From Nocardia uniformis NBRC 13702 (GTDB taxonomy: Bacteria > Actinomycetota > Actinomycetes > Mycobacteriales > Mycobacteriaceae), in the NCBI RefSeq assembly GCF_001613345.1, contig NZ_BDCE01000056.1, positions 124,001 to 188,000 of the forward strand: a stretch of DNA of 64,000 nt, in the 5' to 3' direction. A program made the position numbers and the translations under genes. The notes below the pieces were generated by a model. It was not told where the DNA came from. It saw nothing but the letters and a program-made list of their open reading frames with translations, and searched no databases. Within the stretch, counting starts at the first letter, position 1. Every line of letters starts with the position of its first letter. Shown here in pieces: positions 43,250 through 51,337 of the stretch.

Positions 43250-44479
43250 CTAGGTCACTGCGCCGACGATCTTGAGTTCGATGAGCTTCTCGTCATCGAT
43301 GCCGATCTCGCGCAAGATCTCGTCGGTGTGCTCGGCGAACAACGGAGCCCGCGTCATCTGCACGGGCGCGTCGTCGAACTTGACCGGGTTCGCGACCAGC
43401 TTCTGTGGTCTGCCATCCACGTCGATCACCTCGGCGATCCGGCCGTTGGCGATCAGTGCCTCGTCGTGCCCGACGTCCCACCCGTCCTGCACCGGAGCCC
43501 ACGGCCCGCTCAGCCCGTTCAGGGCAACGGTCCATTCCGCATAGGTTCGGGTGGCGATCGCCGCCGCGAACCAGTCACCGATCTCCCCGCTGTTGGCGAA
43601 GATCTCCTCCATGGTCGCGAACCGCGGGTCATCGACGAGATGCCGGAGTCCGATCGCGGTGACGAACTCGTTCCAGAACCGGGTGGGCTGAAGCATCGAG
43701 AACTGCAGCCATCGGCCGTCGGAGGTACGGTACGAGCCCGTCAGCGGATTGCCCGCGGCCTGGGTTCTCCTCTGCACCTTCGGAAGAGGACCACCGGAAC
43801 TGAGAGCCAAGTTGACCGAGAACTGGGTGGCCCACGCACCGACTCCGAGAAGGGACACGTCGACGACCGACGGTTCGCCCGTACGCTCCCGACCGGCAAT
43901 CGCCGCAGCGATACCGCCCGCGATGGCCATGCCGCCGATGTTGTCGCCATACGCTCCGGCCGGCATGAATGCCATGTGGTCCGCTTCGGCGGGCATAACG
44001 CCGTTGGCGCTGCCGCCTCTAGCCCAGAATCCGGTCGCGTCATATGCGCCCTTGTCCGCGTCGGGGCCCTGACTGCCGTACCCACTACCGGTGACGTAGA
44101 TGATGTCCGGGTTGATCGCCCGGATCTCCTCGAGCGTGATCCCGAGCTTGGTGCGGGGGCCGGGCAGGTAATTGGTGAGAAACACATCGCTGCGGCGGAC
44201 GAGCTCCTCGAGGACCGGGCGGGAGTCTGGATTGGCAAGATCGATTCCGATGCTGCGCTTGCTCCGGTTCGGGCCCTCCATGATGGGAGCGAACGACGAA
44301 CCGGTCGTGCTCGCATCGAGTCCCAGGACCCGGACCAGGCCGCGCTGGGCGTCACCGGTTACCGCGTGCTCGACTTTGACGATGTCGGCTCCCCAGTCAG
44401 CGAGCACGGCTCCGGCGGCGGGAACATAGGTGAACTGGGCGACCTCAAGAATGAGGATGCCCTCCAGGGGACGGTGCAT
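43250..44479 (-). CDS. Class III CoA-transferase (CaiB/BaiF)
   Basis: This 409-residue protein has the full family layout: ILEVAQFTYVPAAGAVLADW at the N-terminus, NRSKRSIGIDLANP, the catalytic-type Asp in KGAYDATGFWARGG, and the C-terminal AEHTDEILREIGI. It transfers CoA between acids without ATP. AGGAG precedes the ATG. It is the last gene of the long minus-strand operon 51337-43250, 39 bases after the DUF35-Ltp fusion gene. It could activate the acid produced by the operon's dehydrogenases, using an end-product CoA ester as donor (inference). Confidence 0.92.
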   Translation of the reverse strand: MHRPLEGILILEVAQFTYVPAAGAVLADWGADIVKVEHAVTGDAQRGLVRVLGLDASTTGSSFAPIMEGPNRSKRSIGIDLANPDSRPVLEELVRRSDVFLTNYLPGPRTKLGITLEEIRAINPDIIYVTGSGYGSQGPDADKGAYDATGFWARGGSANGVMPAEADHMAFMPAGAYGDNIGGMAIAGGIAAAIAGRERTGEPSVVDVSLLGVGAWATQFSVNLALSSGGPLPKVQRRTQAAGNPLTGSYRTSDGRWLQFSMLQPTRFWNEFVTAIGLRHLVDDPRFATMEEIFANSGEIGDWFAAAIATRTYAEWTVALNGLSGPWAPVQDGWDVGHDEALIANGRIAEVIDVDGRPQKLVANPVKFDDAPVQMTRAPLFAEHTDEILREIGIDDEKLIELKIVGAVT

Positions 44480-44518
44480 GACGACTCCTGATCGTGGAAG
44501 AGAGTACGGACGTGGTTG

Positions 44519-46192
44519 TCAGTCGGCGCGCAGGAGGATCGCACCCGAAGGCACACCGCCTCCGGCAGTGACGACGGCGCCGTGCGGGTCGGCGACCTGC
44601 CTACCGGGAGCCTGGCCGCGCAGTTGCAGGACGGCTTCACGGAAGAAGCCATAGCCGTGGGTGCGGCCCGCCGAGAGCTGGCCGCCGTGCGGATTGAGCG
44701 GTAGCCGACCGTCGACCGCGATGCCGCGGCCTTCGTCGATGAAATCGCCGGCGCCGCCGAATTCGCAGAAGCCGAGCGCCTCGAGCCAGGACAGGGCGTT
44801 GAAGGTGAAGCCGTCGTAGAGCAAGGCGATGTCGACATCCGCGGGCCGCAGATCCGTTCGGCTCCACAGATGGGCCGACGGCCCGAGGGACTGCGGCAGG
44901 TGGGTCAGCGTGCCCTGGTCCCAGGAGAGGTGCTCCATGATCTGGGTCCCGACAGCCTCCACGAACACCGGCTTGTTCGGCAGATCAGCGACGGTATCCG
45001 CAGCGGACACGATCACAGCGACCGCACCGTCGACCGGCACATCACAGTCATACAACCCGAAAGGTGTTGAGACGACCCGGGCTCCCAGATAGTCGTCCAT
45101 GGTGATCGGATCCCGGTACACGGCTTCCGGATTCGCGGAGGCGTTGTCACGCGCGTTGACCGCGATCGCACCGAGCACATGCTTCGCGTCGCCATAGCGG
45201 TGGAAGTAGTGCGAGGCCTGGCAGGCGATCCAGTTGGCGGCGGACATGGCCCCGAAAGGGTGGCGGAACTCGAGCATGCCTGCTGCCCGGCCGCCACTGG
45301 TTTCCCACCTGCCCGACCTCGTCAGTTGCGAGTGGCTGGCCTCCCACACCGTGCGGAAGCACAGTACGTGGCGGCACAGACCCGAGGCCACCGCGAGCAT
45401 CGCGGCAATGATCGAACCATTCTGCCCAGGTAGATCTCCCCCGCCGTTGACCCAGGTCGGGTGGATCCGCAGGGCCTGTTCGACCGGCATGACGCCCCCC
45501 TCGGACATGCCGCCGGCCATCGCCCCCGGGTAGGTCGAGAGGCCGTCGATATCGTCTAGGGTCAGTCCGGCATTCTCGATGGCCGCGAGGCAGGCATCGA
45601 CCGTCAGGGACAGCGGGTCGACCATGAGCCGACGGCCGATCGCCGACTGACCGACACCGGTGATCGCGACGCGCTCCTCGAACCGATCGGACGACGCGGG
45701 TGGACGGAGGTGGGCGCGGTAATCATCGGGTTCAGGTAACGGTCCCGGCTCACCGATGGCCTCGGGATCCAGCTCGAAGAGCGGCAGCCAGATGTCCTCG
45801 GCGGCCTGTTCGAACACAACACGGACCTGGGTACCGACTGTCACCTCGCCCGGCTCGCAGCCGACGATGTTCGTTGTCAGCCGCACGCTCTGATCCTCCG
45901 CGAGCGCGACGATCGCGATGACATACGGTGGGTGGAAGTGCGCAAGCCACTGCTGGGAATTGACCGTCACACCCACGACGACGGCGCGGCCGGACACCGG
46001 CTGAAGGGAAATGCTACGACCACGACATTCCGGGCACAGCACCGACTGCGGGTGCATCTGCTTGGAGCAGTCCGCACACTGAGCGATCCGCAGGATGCCG
46101 TCCGCCCCCGATGCCCAGAATCCGGCACTCGCCAACGTCGGCTGCGGTAGGGGTCTGCCGGTATCGATGGCGGCACCGGAGCCCTGCGTCAC
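44519..46192 (-). CDS. DUF35 (Zn-ribbon/OB)-lipid-transfer-protein thiolase fusion, candidate retro-aldolase
   Basis: In this 557-residue chain residues about 15-150 are a DUF35 domain with a four-Cys zinc ribbon (CADC at 39-42, CPEC at 53-56) and an OB-fold. Residues about 170-557 are an SCP2/Ltp-type thiolase-like domain (EERVAITGVGQSAIGRR, RHVLCFRTVWEASHS, LLYDGFTFNALSWLEALGF, NPHGGQLSAGRTHGYG). Known Ltp2 aldolases of steroid side-chain degradation need a separate DUF35 partner (the C-terminal part of ChsH2) and use Tyr residues instead of the thiolase Cys. Here both parts are one polypeptide. The GTG overlaps the preceding small gene (GTGA). Thiolase activity is an alternative. Confidence 0.85.
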   Translation of the reverse strand: MTQGSGAAIDTGRPLPQPTLASAGFWASGADGILRIAQCADCSKQMHPQSVLCPECRGRSISLQPVSGRAVVVGVTVNSQQWLAHFHPPYVIAIVALAEDQSVRLTTNIVGCEPGEVTVGTQVRVVFEQAAEDIWLPLFELDPEAIGEPGPLPEPDDYRAHLRPPASSDRFEERVAITGVGQSAIGRRLMVDPLSLTVDACLAAIENAGLTLDDIDGLSTYPGAMAGGMSEGGVMPVEQALRIHPTWVNGGGDLPGQNGSIIAAMLAVASGLCRHVLCFRTVWEASHSQLTRSGRWETSGGRAAGMLEFRHPFGAMSAANWIACQASHYFHRYGDAKHVLGAIAVNARDNASANPEAVYRDPITMDDYLGARVVSTPFGLYDCDVPVDGAVAVIVSAADTVADLPNKPVFVEAVGTQIMEHLSWDQGTLTHLPQSLGPSAHLWSRTDLRPADVDIALLYDGFTFNALSWLEALGFCEFGGAGDFIDEGRGIAVDGRLPLNPHGGQLSAGRTHGYGFFREAVLQLRGQAPGRQVADPHGAVVTAGGGVPSGAILLRAD

Positions 46193-46425
46193 CGTCGCCC
46201 CGGAGTGCGGACGCGATCACGGACCGTGATCATCGCCGCGAGACGGCGCTGCGTGTCGGCACGACTCAGGACGATGTCGTCACCGGACTCACCGCGCTCC
46301 AGACGCGCGAGCCGTTCGCGTTCAGCGGCGATCTCCTCGTCGAGGAGATCGCCGGCCAGCTCACGAGTGAGCAGATCCTGGTCGACCCAGTCTGAGTAGG
46401 GAAGCTGTTCGATGGGTTCTTCCAT
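46189..46425 (-). CDS. Small acidic helical protein of unknown function
   Basis: This is a 78-residue ORF from ATG 46425, with GAAGGA eight bases upstream. The sequence is charged and helical (LLDEEIAAERERLARLERGE), suggesting a short coiled coil, followed by a basic C-terminus. It lies between the amidohydrolase gene (43 bases downstream of its end) and the DUF35-Ltp fusion gene, whose GTG overlaps its stop. Tight coupling suggests a real gene product that binds one of these enzymes. I do not recognise the family. Confidence 0.65.
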   Translation of the reverse strand: MEEPIEQLPYSDWVDQDLLTRELAGDLLDEEIAAERERLARLERGESGDDIVLSRADTQRRLAAMITVRDRVRTPGRR

Positions 46426-46468
46426 GAGAGCAGTCCTTCTTGACACCACTGCGGAACCGAAGATTCCG

Positions 46469-47656
46469 TCAGTTCGAGCGCGGAAAGTTGAGGAGGGTAC
46501 GAGCGTTGAGTTCGACCATCTGGTGCACTTCCGCGTCCGGAACATTGCGCATCTGGTCGTGCACCACTTTGCGGCTGTTCGGCCAGTTCGAGTCGGAGTG
46601 CGGGTAGTCGCCTTCCCACGTGATGTTGCCGATACCCACCGCATGCCGGTTGTCGAGACCGAACTGATCTTCGATGAAGCAGCCGAACAGATGATTGGCG
46701 AACAGCTCCGACGGCTTCACCGTCTGATTGATGTTCTGATAGAAGCGATGCTTGGCCCACACTCCGTCCATACGCTCGAGCATGTACGGTACCCAGCCGA
46801 TTCCGCCCTCGGACAACAGGAACTTCAGATTCGGATGGTTGTGGAACACCGGTGAGAACAACAGGTCCGCCGTCGCGTACATGGAATTGCAGCCGAACAG
46901 CGCCGTCATCACGGCCATCGGCGCATCCGGCGCAGTGATGGGGGCCCGGCCGGACGTACCGAAATGAACACACAGCGGCTGGCCGGTGTCCACCGCCGCG
47001 GCGAACACTCGGTCCCAATGGTTGGTATGGAATGACGGTAGGCCCAGCGGAACGGGATTCTCCGGAAACGAGATGGCCCTCGACCCCTTGGCAGCAGTGC
47101 GGTAGATCTCCTTCACCGACTCTTCCACCGACCACAGCGGCAGGATCGTCAACGGAATCAACCGATCAGGTGCATACGCACACCATTCGTCGAGGATGTA
47201 GTCGTTCCATGCTTGAACGCACAGCAACGCGAGTTCCTTGTCGTTGCCCTCGAGGAAGACCGTGCCGGCGAATCGCGGAAACGACGGGAACGACAATGTG
47301 GCCTGCACACCGTCGATATCCATGTCCTGAACGCGGGCCTTCGGCTCGTAGCAGCCCGGAATCATATCCTCGTAACGAGTCGGTTCGGCACCGAACTCCT
47401 CCGGCTTCTTGCCTGCCACGGCATTCAGACCGATATAGGGGTAGATGCGGCCCTCGTACTCCCACACCTCCGCCAGCTTCGTTCCGATATCCGACCGGCC
47501 TCCGTCACCTGTGATAACCGACTTCGACATCTCCTTTTCGATGATCCTCGGTCCGGCCCCTACAAACCTCTTGGGCAAACGATCCGACCAGAGCCTGGGA
47601 TGCTCGATCAGATGGTCGTCGGTTGAGATCAGGTGCATGTGATCTTGGAGCGGCAT
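46469..47656 (-). CDS. Amidohydrolase-2 family metal-dependent hydrolase/decarboxylase
   Basis: This 395-residue TIM-barrel protein is of the amidohydrolase_2 group. The N-terminal STDDHLIEHP holds the motif where related enzymes have HxH; here only the DDH form is seen. Later segments include CVHFGTSG, a HNHPNLKFLLSEGGIGW region and a WEGDYPHSDSNWP segment with Asp and His typical of the fourth metal/catalytic site. Such proteins hydrolyse C-C or ester bonds or decarboxylate, and several occur in actinobacterial steroid and aromatic clusters. GGGAGG precedes the ATG. It lies between the aldehyde dehydrogenase and small acidic protein genes in the long operon. Confidence 0.85.
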   Translation of the reverse strand: MPLQDHMHLISTDDHLIEHPRLWSDRLPKRFVGAGPRIIEKEMSKSVITGDGGRSDIGTKLAEVWEYEGRIYPYIGLNAVAGKKPEEFGAEPTRYEDMIPGCYEPKARVQDMDIDGVQATLSFPSFPRFAGTVFLEGNDKELALLCVQAWNDYILDEWCAYAPDRLIPLTILPLWSVEESVKEIYRTAAKGSRAISFPENPVPLGLPSFHTNHWDRVFAAAVDTGQPLCVHFGTSGRAPITAPDAPMAVMTALFGCNSMYATADLLFSPVFHNHPNLKFLLSEGGIGWVPYMLERMDGVWAKHRFYQNINQTVKPSELFANHLFGCFIEDQFGLDNRHAVGIGNITWEGDYPHSDSNWPNSRKVVHDQMRNVPDAEVHQMVELNARTLLNFPRSN

Positions 47657-47723
47657 TGCTTCCTCCCGGTTGGGCCTGAGTCATCGTGTGTCCTCTGGAA
47701 TCGGTGGTGAGCAGGTCAGGCGG

Positions 47724-49193
47724 TCAGCCGCGCGCCGCACTCCACGTGATGGACTTGGTCTGCAAATACTCCTCGAGTCCGGCAGCTCCCCACTCGCGGC
47801 CGAGGCCGCTCTGCTTGTAGCCACCGAAGGGCACGTGTGGTGTCACGCCGCCACCGCCACCATTAATCCCGACCATGCCGGTGCGAATGCGCTTGGCGAT
47901 ACCCAGCGCTCGCACCGTGTCGGCAGAGAACACTCCGCCGCCGAGCCCGAAGTCGCTGTCGTTGGCTAGACGCACGGCATGATCGTCGTCATCGAACGGG
48001 ATGACGACGCCGACCGGGCCGAAGAACTCCTTCTGCGCGATTTCCATCGAATTGTCGACGTCGACGAACAGCGTCGGCTCCACGAAGTAGCCGTTGCCGA
48101 GTCCTGCCGGACGGCCACCCCCGAAGGCGATGCGCGCCCCCTGCTCGATGCCGGATGCGATGAGCGACTCCACCTTGTCGCGCTGTTCGGCGCTTATCAG
48201 CGGCCCCATCTGGATATACGGCTCGGCCGGATCGCCAACCTTGATCATTCCGAGTCCCGCGGTGACCATTGCAATGAGCTCGTCACACCGCGTGCGGTGC
48301 ACAAGCGTGCGGGTGAGTAGCGAGCAGCCTTGCCCGGCATGGGTGACCATATTGCCGATCACGGACTGGGCAGCCTTGGCCAAATCGGCGTCCTCACAGA
48401 CAATGTTCGCCGATTTGCCACCGAGTTCGAGAACAACCTTCTTGAGGCTCGGCGCGGCCTGTTCGTAGACGAGGCGGCCCACCGTGTCCGAACCGGTGAA
48501 GCTGACGAGGTCGATCTTCGGGTTGGTGGTCAATTCACGTCCGGCATCGATGCCGCCGGTGACGATGTTGAGCACACCGGGCGGCAGCCCGGCCTCATCC
48601 GCGATCTCACCGAGAACAAGCGCCTCGAGGGGCGTCGCCGGGGCGGGTTTGAGCACGACCGTGCACCCCGCGGCCAGCGCCGGGGCAACCTTCATGACAT
48701 TGAGAAACAGCGGGAAGTTGTACGCCGAGATCAGCGCTGCTACACCCGCCGGCTCGCGAACCACGACGCCTTGGCCGATGCCCTGACCGATCGTCGGCAA
48801 CACACCGCGCTCGAACTCGAACGACGGCAGGATGCGCTCAGCCATGTCGCGCAGGTGCTCGATCGGGATCCCTACCTGTAGGTACTCCGCCAGTGCCCGT
48901 GTCGAACCGGATTCCGCGATATTCAGGTCGACAAGTTCGGCGCGACGCTTCTCCATCACATCGGCCATCTTCCGCAACACCTGCGCGCGCTCATGTGGTG
49001 ACATCGTCGGCCACGGGCCTTCGTCGAAGGCACGCCGGGCGGCCTCGATCGCGCGGGTCACCTCAGCGACAGTGGCTTGCGGCACGCGCCCGATGACCTC
49101 TTCCGTCGCCGGATTGAGGACGTCGATGATCGACTCGCTGACGCTGTCGACCCATGTGCCGTCGATGTAGAGCTGGGAAATACTCGTTACCAC
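47724..49193 (-). CDS. NAD(P)-dependent aldehyde dehydrogenase
   Basis: This 489-residue aldehyde dehydrogenase has the cofactor helix VLKPAPATPLEA, SFTGSDTVGR, the catalytic Glu in LELGGK, the catalytic Cys in HAGQGC, and the C-terminal GGYKQSGLGREWG and EEYLQTKSITW segments. GTG 49193 with GGAG upstream gives the normal length; the upstream open frame runs into the SDR gene. It would oxidise the aldehyde produced by the adjacent SDR. The last residues match the fragment left in the 29.4 kb scar. Confidence 0.93.
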   Translation of the reverse strand: MVTSISQLYIDGTWVDSVSESIIDVLNPATEEVIGRVPQATVAEVTRAIEAARRAFDEGPWPTMSPHERAQVLRKMADVMEKRRAELVDLNIAESGSTRALAEYLQVGIPIEHLRDMAERILPSFEFERGVLPTIGQGIGQGVVVREPAGVAALISAYNFPLFLNVMKVAPALAAGCTVVLKPAPATPLEALVLGEIADEAGLPPGVLNIVTGGIDAGRELTTNPKIDLVSFTGSDTVGRLVYEQAAPSLKKVVLELGGKSANIVCEDADLAKAAQSVIGNMVTHAGQGCSLLTRTLVHRTRCDELIAMVTAGLGMIKVGDPAEPYIQMGPLISAEQRDKVESLIASGIEQGARIAFGGGRPAGLGNGYFVEPTLFVDVDNSMEIAQKEFFGPVGVVIPFDDDDHAVRLANDSDFGLGGGVFSADTVRALGIAKRIRTGMVGINGGGGGVTPHVPFGGYKQSGLGREWGAAGLEEYLQTKSITWSAARG

Positions 49194-49221
49194 GGTGAAC
49201 TCCGGTGTCGTTGCGGGCAGG

Positions 49222-50082
49222 TCAGAAACTCGGCTGCTGCGGGCGGAGTCGCACGTATCCACCGGCATCGACGCGCATCTGCATCCCAGTGACGTAACGC
49301 GAGGCGTCCGACAGCAAATAGAGCACCATTTCGGAGATGTCCTCGGGCTCGACGTACGCGACATTCATCGGGCTCATAGTCGCGAAGCCGGGCAGTGCGT
49401 CCTCCCGGGTCGGGTGCTCGAGGTCGGAACGGAACTGCCGGAACATCACCTCGCTGTTGAGCATGTCCGTGTTGCAGTTCGACGGGTGCACCGCATTCGC
49501 CCGGATCTTCCTCGGCCCCAGCACGATTGCGAGGTCATTGACAAAGGAAGCGACCATCCGTTTAGCCAGCGAGTACCCCTGACCCCCGGTACCGTACGCG
49601 GGGTTCTGCCCGGTGCTGTTCATCATCGCTGCCAGGCTGCCGGTGGCAACGATCGAGCCGCCCTCGCCCACGTGTGGGAGGGCGGCCTCGACGGCATTGA
49701 CGACACCGTTGAAGTCCACTGCCATCGCGTCGATGAACGCCTGGGGATCATTCGAGCCGAGCGGGCAGATACCCGCGTTGGCCACGACGCCGTCGAGCTT
49801 GCCGAACGCTGCGACACCCTGCTCGACAGCCCTGGTGAGCGCCTGCCGGTCACGCACATCGGCAATCGTGGAGATCATGCGGCCACCGGCGGCCTCGACC
49901 AGGCGGGCCGTCTCGGCGAGGTCGTCGGGCGTCGCCAACGCGTAGTCGTTGGTCTTGACATCCTCGCAGAGGTCCACGCCGATGATGTTCGCGCCTTCCG
50001 ATGCCAGTCGCACGGCGTGCGAACGCCCCTGACCGCGAGCAGCGCCGGTGATGAAGACGACTTTGCCTTCTACACGTCCCAT
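49222..50082 (-). CDS. Mycofactocin-dependent-type short-chain dehydrogenase
   Basis: This 286-residue SDR has FITGAARGQGRSHAVRLASE and an IIGVDLC beta2 end, followed by an insertion with basic and acidic residues before the catalytic YSLAKRM. This is the signature of actinobacterial SDRs that hold NAD tightly and pass electrons to mycofactocin (for example carveol-type alcohol dehydrogenases). It would oxidise the alcohol formed by the P450 to an aldehyde or ketone. It lies 28 bases upstream of the aldehyde dehydrogenase gene. Mycofactocin biosynthesis genes are not in this window and must lie elsewhere if the assignment is right. Confidence 0.87.
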   Translation of the reverse strand: MGRVEGKVVFITGAARGQGRSHAVRLASEGANIIGVDLCEDVKTNDYALATPDDLAETARLVEAAGGRMISTIADVRDRQALTRAVEQGVAAFGKLDGVVANAGICPLGSNDPQAFIDAMAVDFNGVVNAVEAALPHVGEGGSIVATGSLAAMMNSTGQNPAYGTGGQGYSLAKRMVASFVNDLAIVLGPRKIRANAVHPSNCNTDMLNSEVMFRQFRSDLEHPTREDALPGFATMSPMNVAYVEPEDISEMVLYLLSDASRYVTGMQMRVDAGGYVRLRPQQPSF

Positions 50083-50155
50083 GATGTGTCCTTCTTGTCG
50101 GTTCTAGCATGTGTCTGTGAAGAAGCTCAGCGATATCGCGCCGAGCGTCGACAAA

Positions 50156-50977
50156 TCAGCCGATCGGGGTGGGCGAAGGCTGGTGCAGATCCATCGGCCC
50201 CAGCCGGGTCGCCCGCTCCAGATTCCGGATGTCCAGACCGATGTCCTCGGCAACGGCCCGAGCCGCCGCAACGTCTTTCGAGAGGAAGTGCGGCAGATGG
50301 GCAGCGAACTCACCGGCCGGCAGCGGTGATGCAGCGATGTATCGAGCCGCCGTGCTTCCACCGCTCGTAGTCTCGAGCGCGGCGAGAAGATGGTCCTCGT
50401 CGATTCCCAGCGACCCTGCCAGCTCGAGCGCGGTGAGCGTGAGCTGCGTGCACGCCGCGAACAACATGTTGTTGATGAGTTTGATCGATAACCCGCTGCC
50501 CAGGGGGCCGGTGCGCAGAATCCGGTCGGCATAGTCACCGATCACCCGCTCGGCTACCTCGACCGCGTCCTCGGACCCGCCGAGCAGCACGGTAAGCGCA
50601 CCCGACCTGATGCCCTCGGCTGTTCCACTGAACGAGGCGTCGACCACTGCCGCCTCGACCGAATCGGACAGCTCCCGAAGTAGTTTCGGACTCCCGGTCG
50701 TATGCGAGACGAATACGGCACCAGGCCGGAGGAGTTCGATCACCGGTACGCACACGGTACTGATCTGATCGTCGTCGAACAGGCACGCGATCAGTACATC
50801 GACGTCGGCGAGATCCGTTGGCGCGCGGACGAGTGTCGCACCGGCCGCGGCCAGGCGCTCACGCACCGCCGGCCTGCGCGCGAACACCGAGACGGTCCGG
50901 CCTGCCCCCAGGAGACGTTCGATCATCGGTTCACCGATCTGTCCGGCGCCGATGAATCCGATGTGCTTGTCGTTCAT
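50156..50977 (-). CDS. 3-hydroxyisobutyrate-dehydrogenase-like NAD(P)-binding protein
   Basis: The protein has the N-terminal Rossmann motif IGFIGAGQIGEPMIERLL at about residues 5-22, the TGSPKLLREL region, and GLSIKLINNMLFA with the catalytic-type Lys of beta-hydroxyacid dehydrogenases. ATG 50977 follows GGGGAA; the frame is open further upstream. It would oxidise a beta-hydroxy acid or a related alcohol. It lies 73 bases upstream of the SDR gene. A truncated homologue remains at 29440-29589. Confidence 0.88.
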   Translation of the reverse strand: MNDKHIGFIGAGQIGEPMIERLLGAGRTVSVFARRPAVRERLAAAGATLVRAPTDLADVDVLIACLFDDDQISTVCVPVIELLRPGAVFVSHTTGSPKLLRELSDSVEAAVVDASFSGTAEGIRSGALTVLLGGSEDAVEVAERVIGDYADRILRTGPLGSGLSIKLINNMLFAACTQLTLTALELAGSLGIDEDHLLAALETTSGGSTAARYIAASPLPAGEFAAHLPHFLSKDVAAARAVAEDIGLDIRNLERATRLGPMDLHQPSPTPIG

Positions 50978-51148
50978 GAATTCCCCGCGTCGTCCGTGAT
51001 GGGAGATGATCTGGGCCGGAGCGTCCGGCGATGTCGGAATGATCGAAATCGAGCCGAGGCCACCCCGGCGGGTCCGGCGCCGTCCACCACGATGCGCGGG
51101 GGTCGCGTATCGGAATGTATGACATCGCCCGCTTCGTCGGTCTGACAA

Positions 51149-51337
51149 TCAGCGAACGGAGATCGCTCGCTCGGGACAGGCCGCGACACCGGCGGCGATG
51201 TCCTCATCGAGAGGTTCGGTGACCTCACGGTCGATCGGCATCGCATAACCCAGGTCGTCGATATCGAACACGTCGGGGGCGACGGCATAGCAGCGAGCGT
51301 GGCCGGAGCACTTGGCGGTATCGATCGTGAGCTTCAT
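51149..51337 (-). CDS. 3Fe-4S-type ferredoxin (copy B)
   Basis: This 62-residue ferredoxin has CSGHARC near the N-terminus and ACPERAI at the C-terminus, the three-Cys pattern of single [3Fe-4S] clusters. AGGA lies three bases before the ATG. It heads the eight-gene minus-strand operon that runs to 43250, although no P450 gene is present here. The P450 beside the other ferredoxin copy at 29 kb may be shared (inference). It is nearly the same protein as copy A. Confidence 0.9.
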   Translation of the reverse strand: MKLTIDTAKCSGHARCYAVAPDVFDIDDLGYAMPIDREVTEPLDEDIAAGVAACPERAISVR

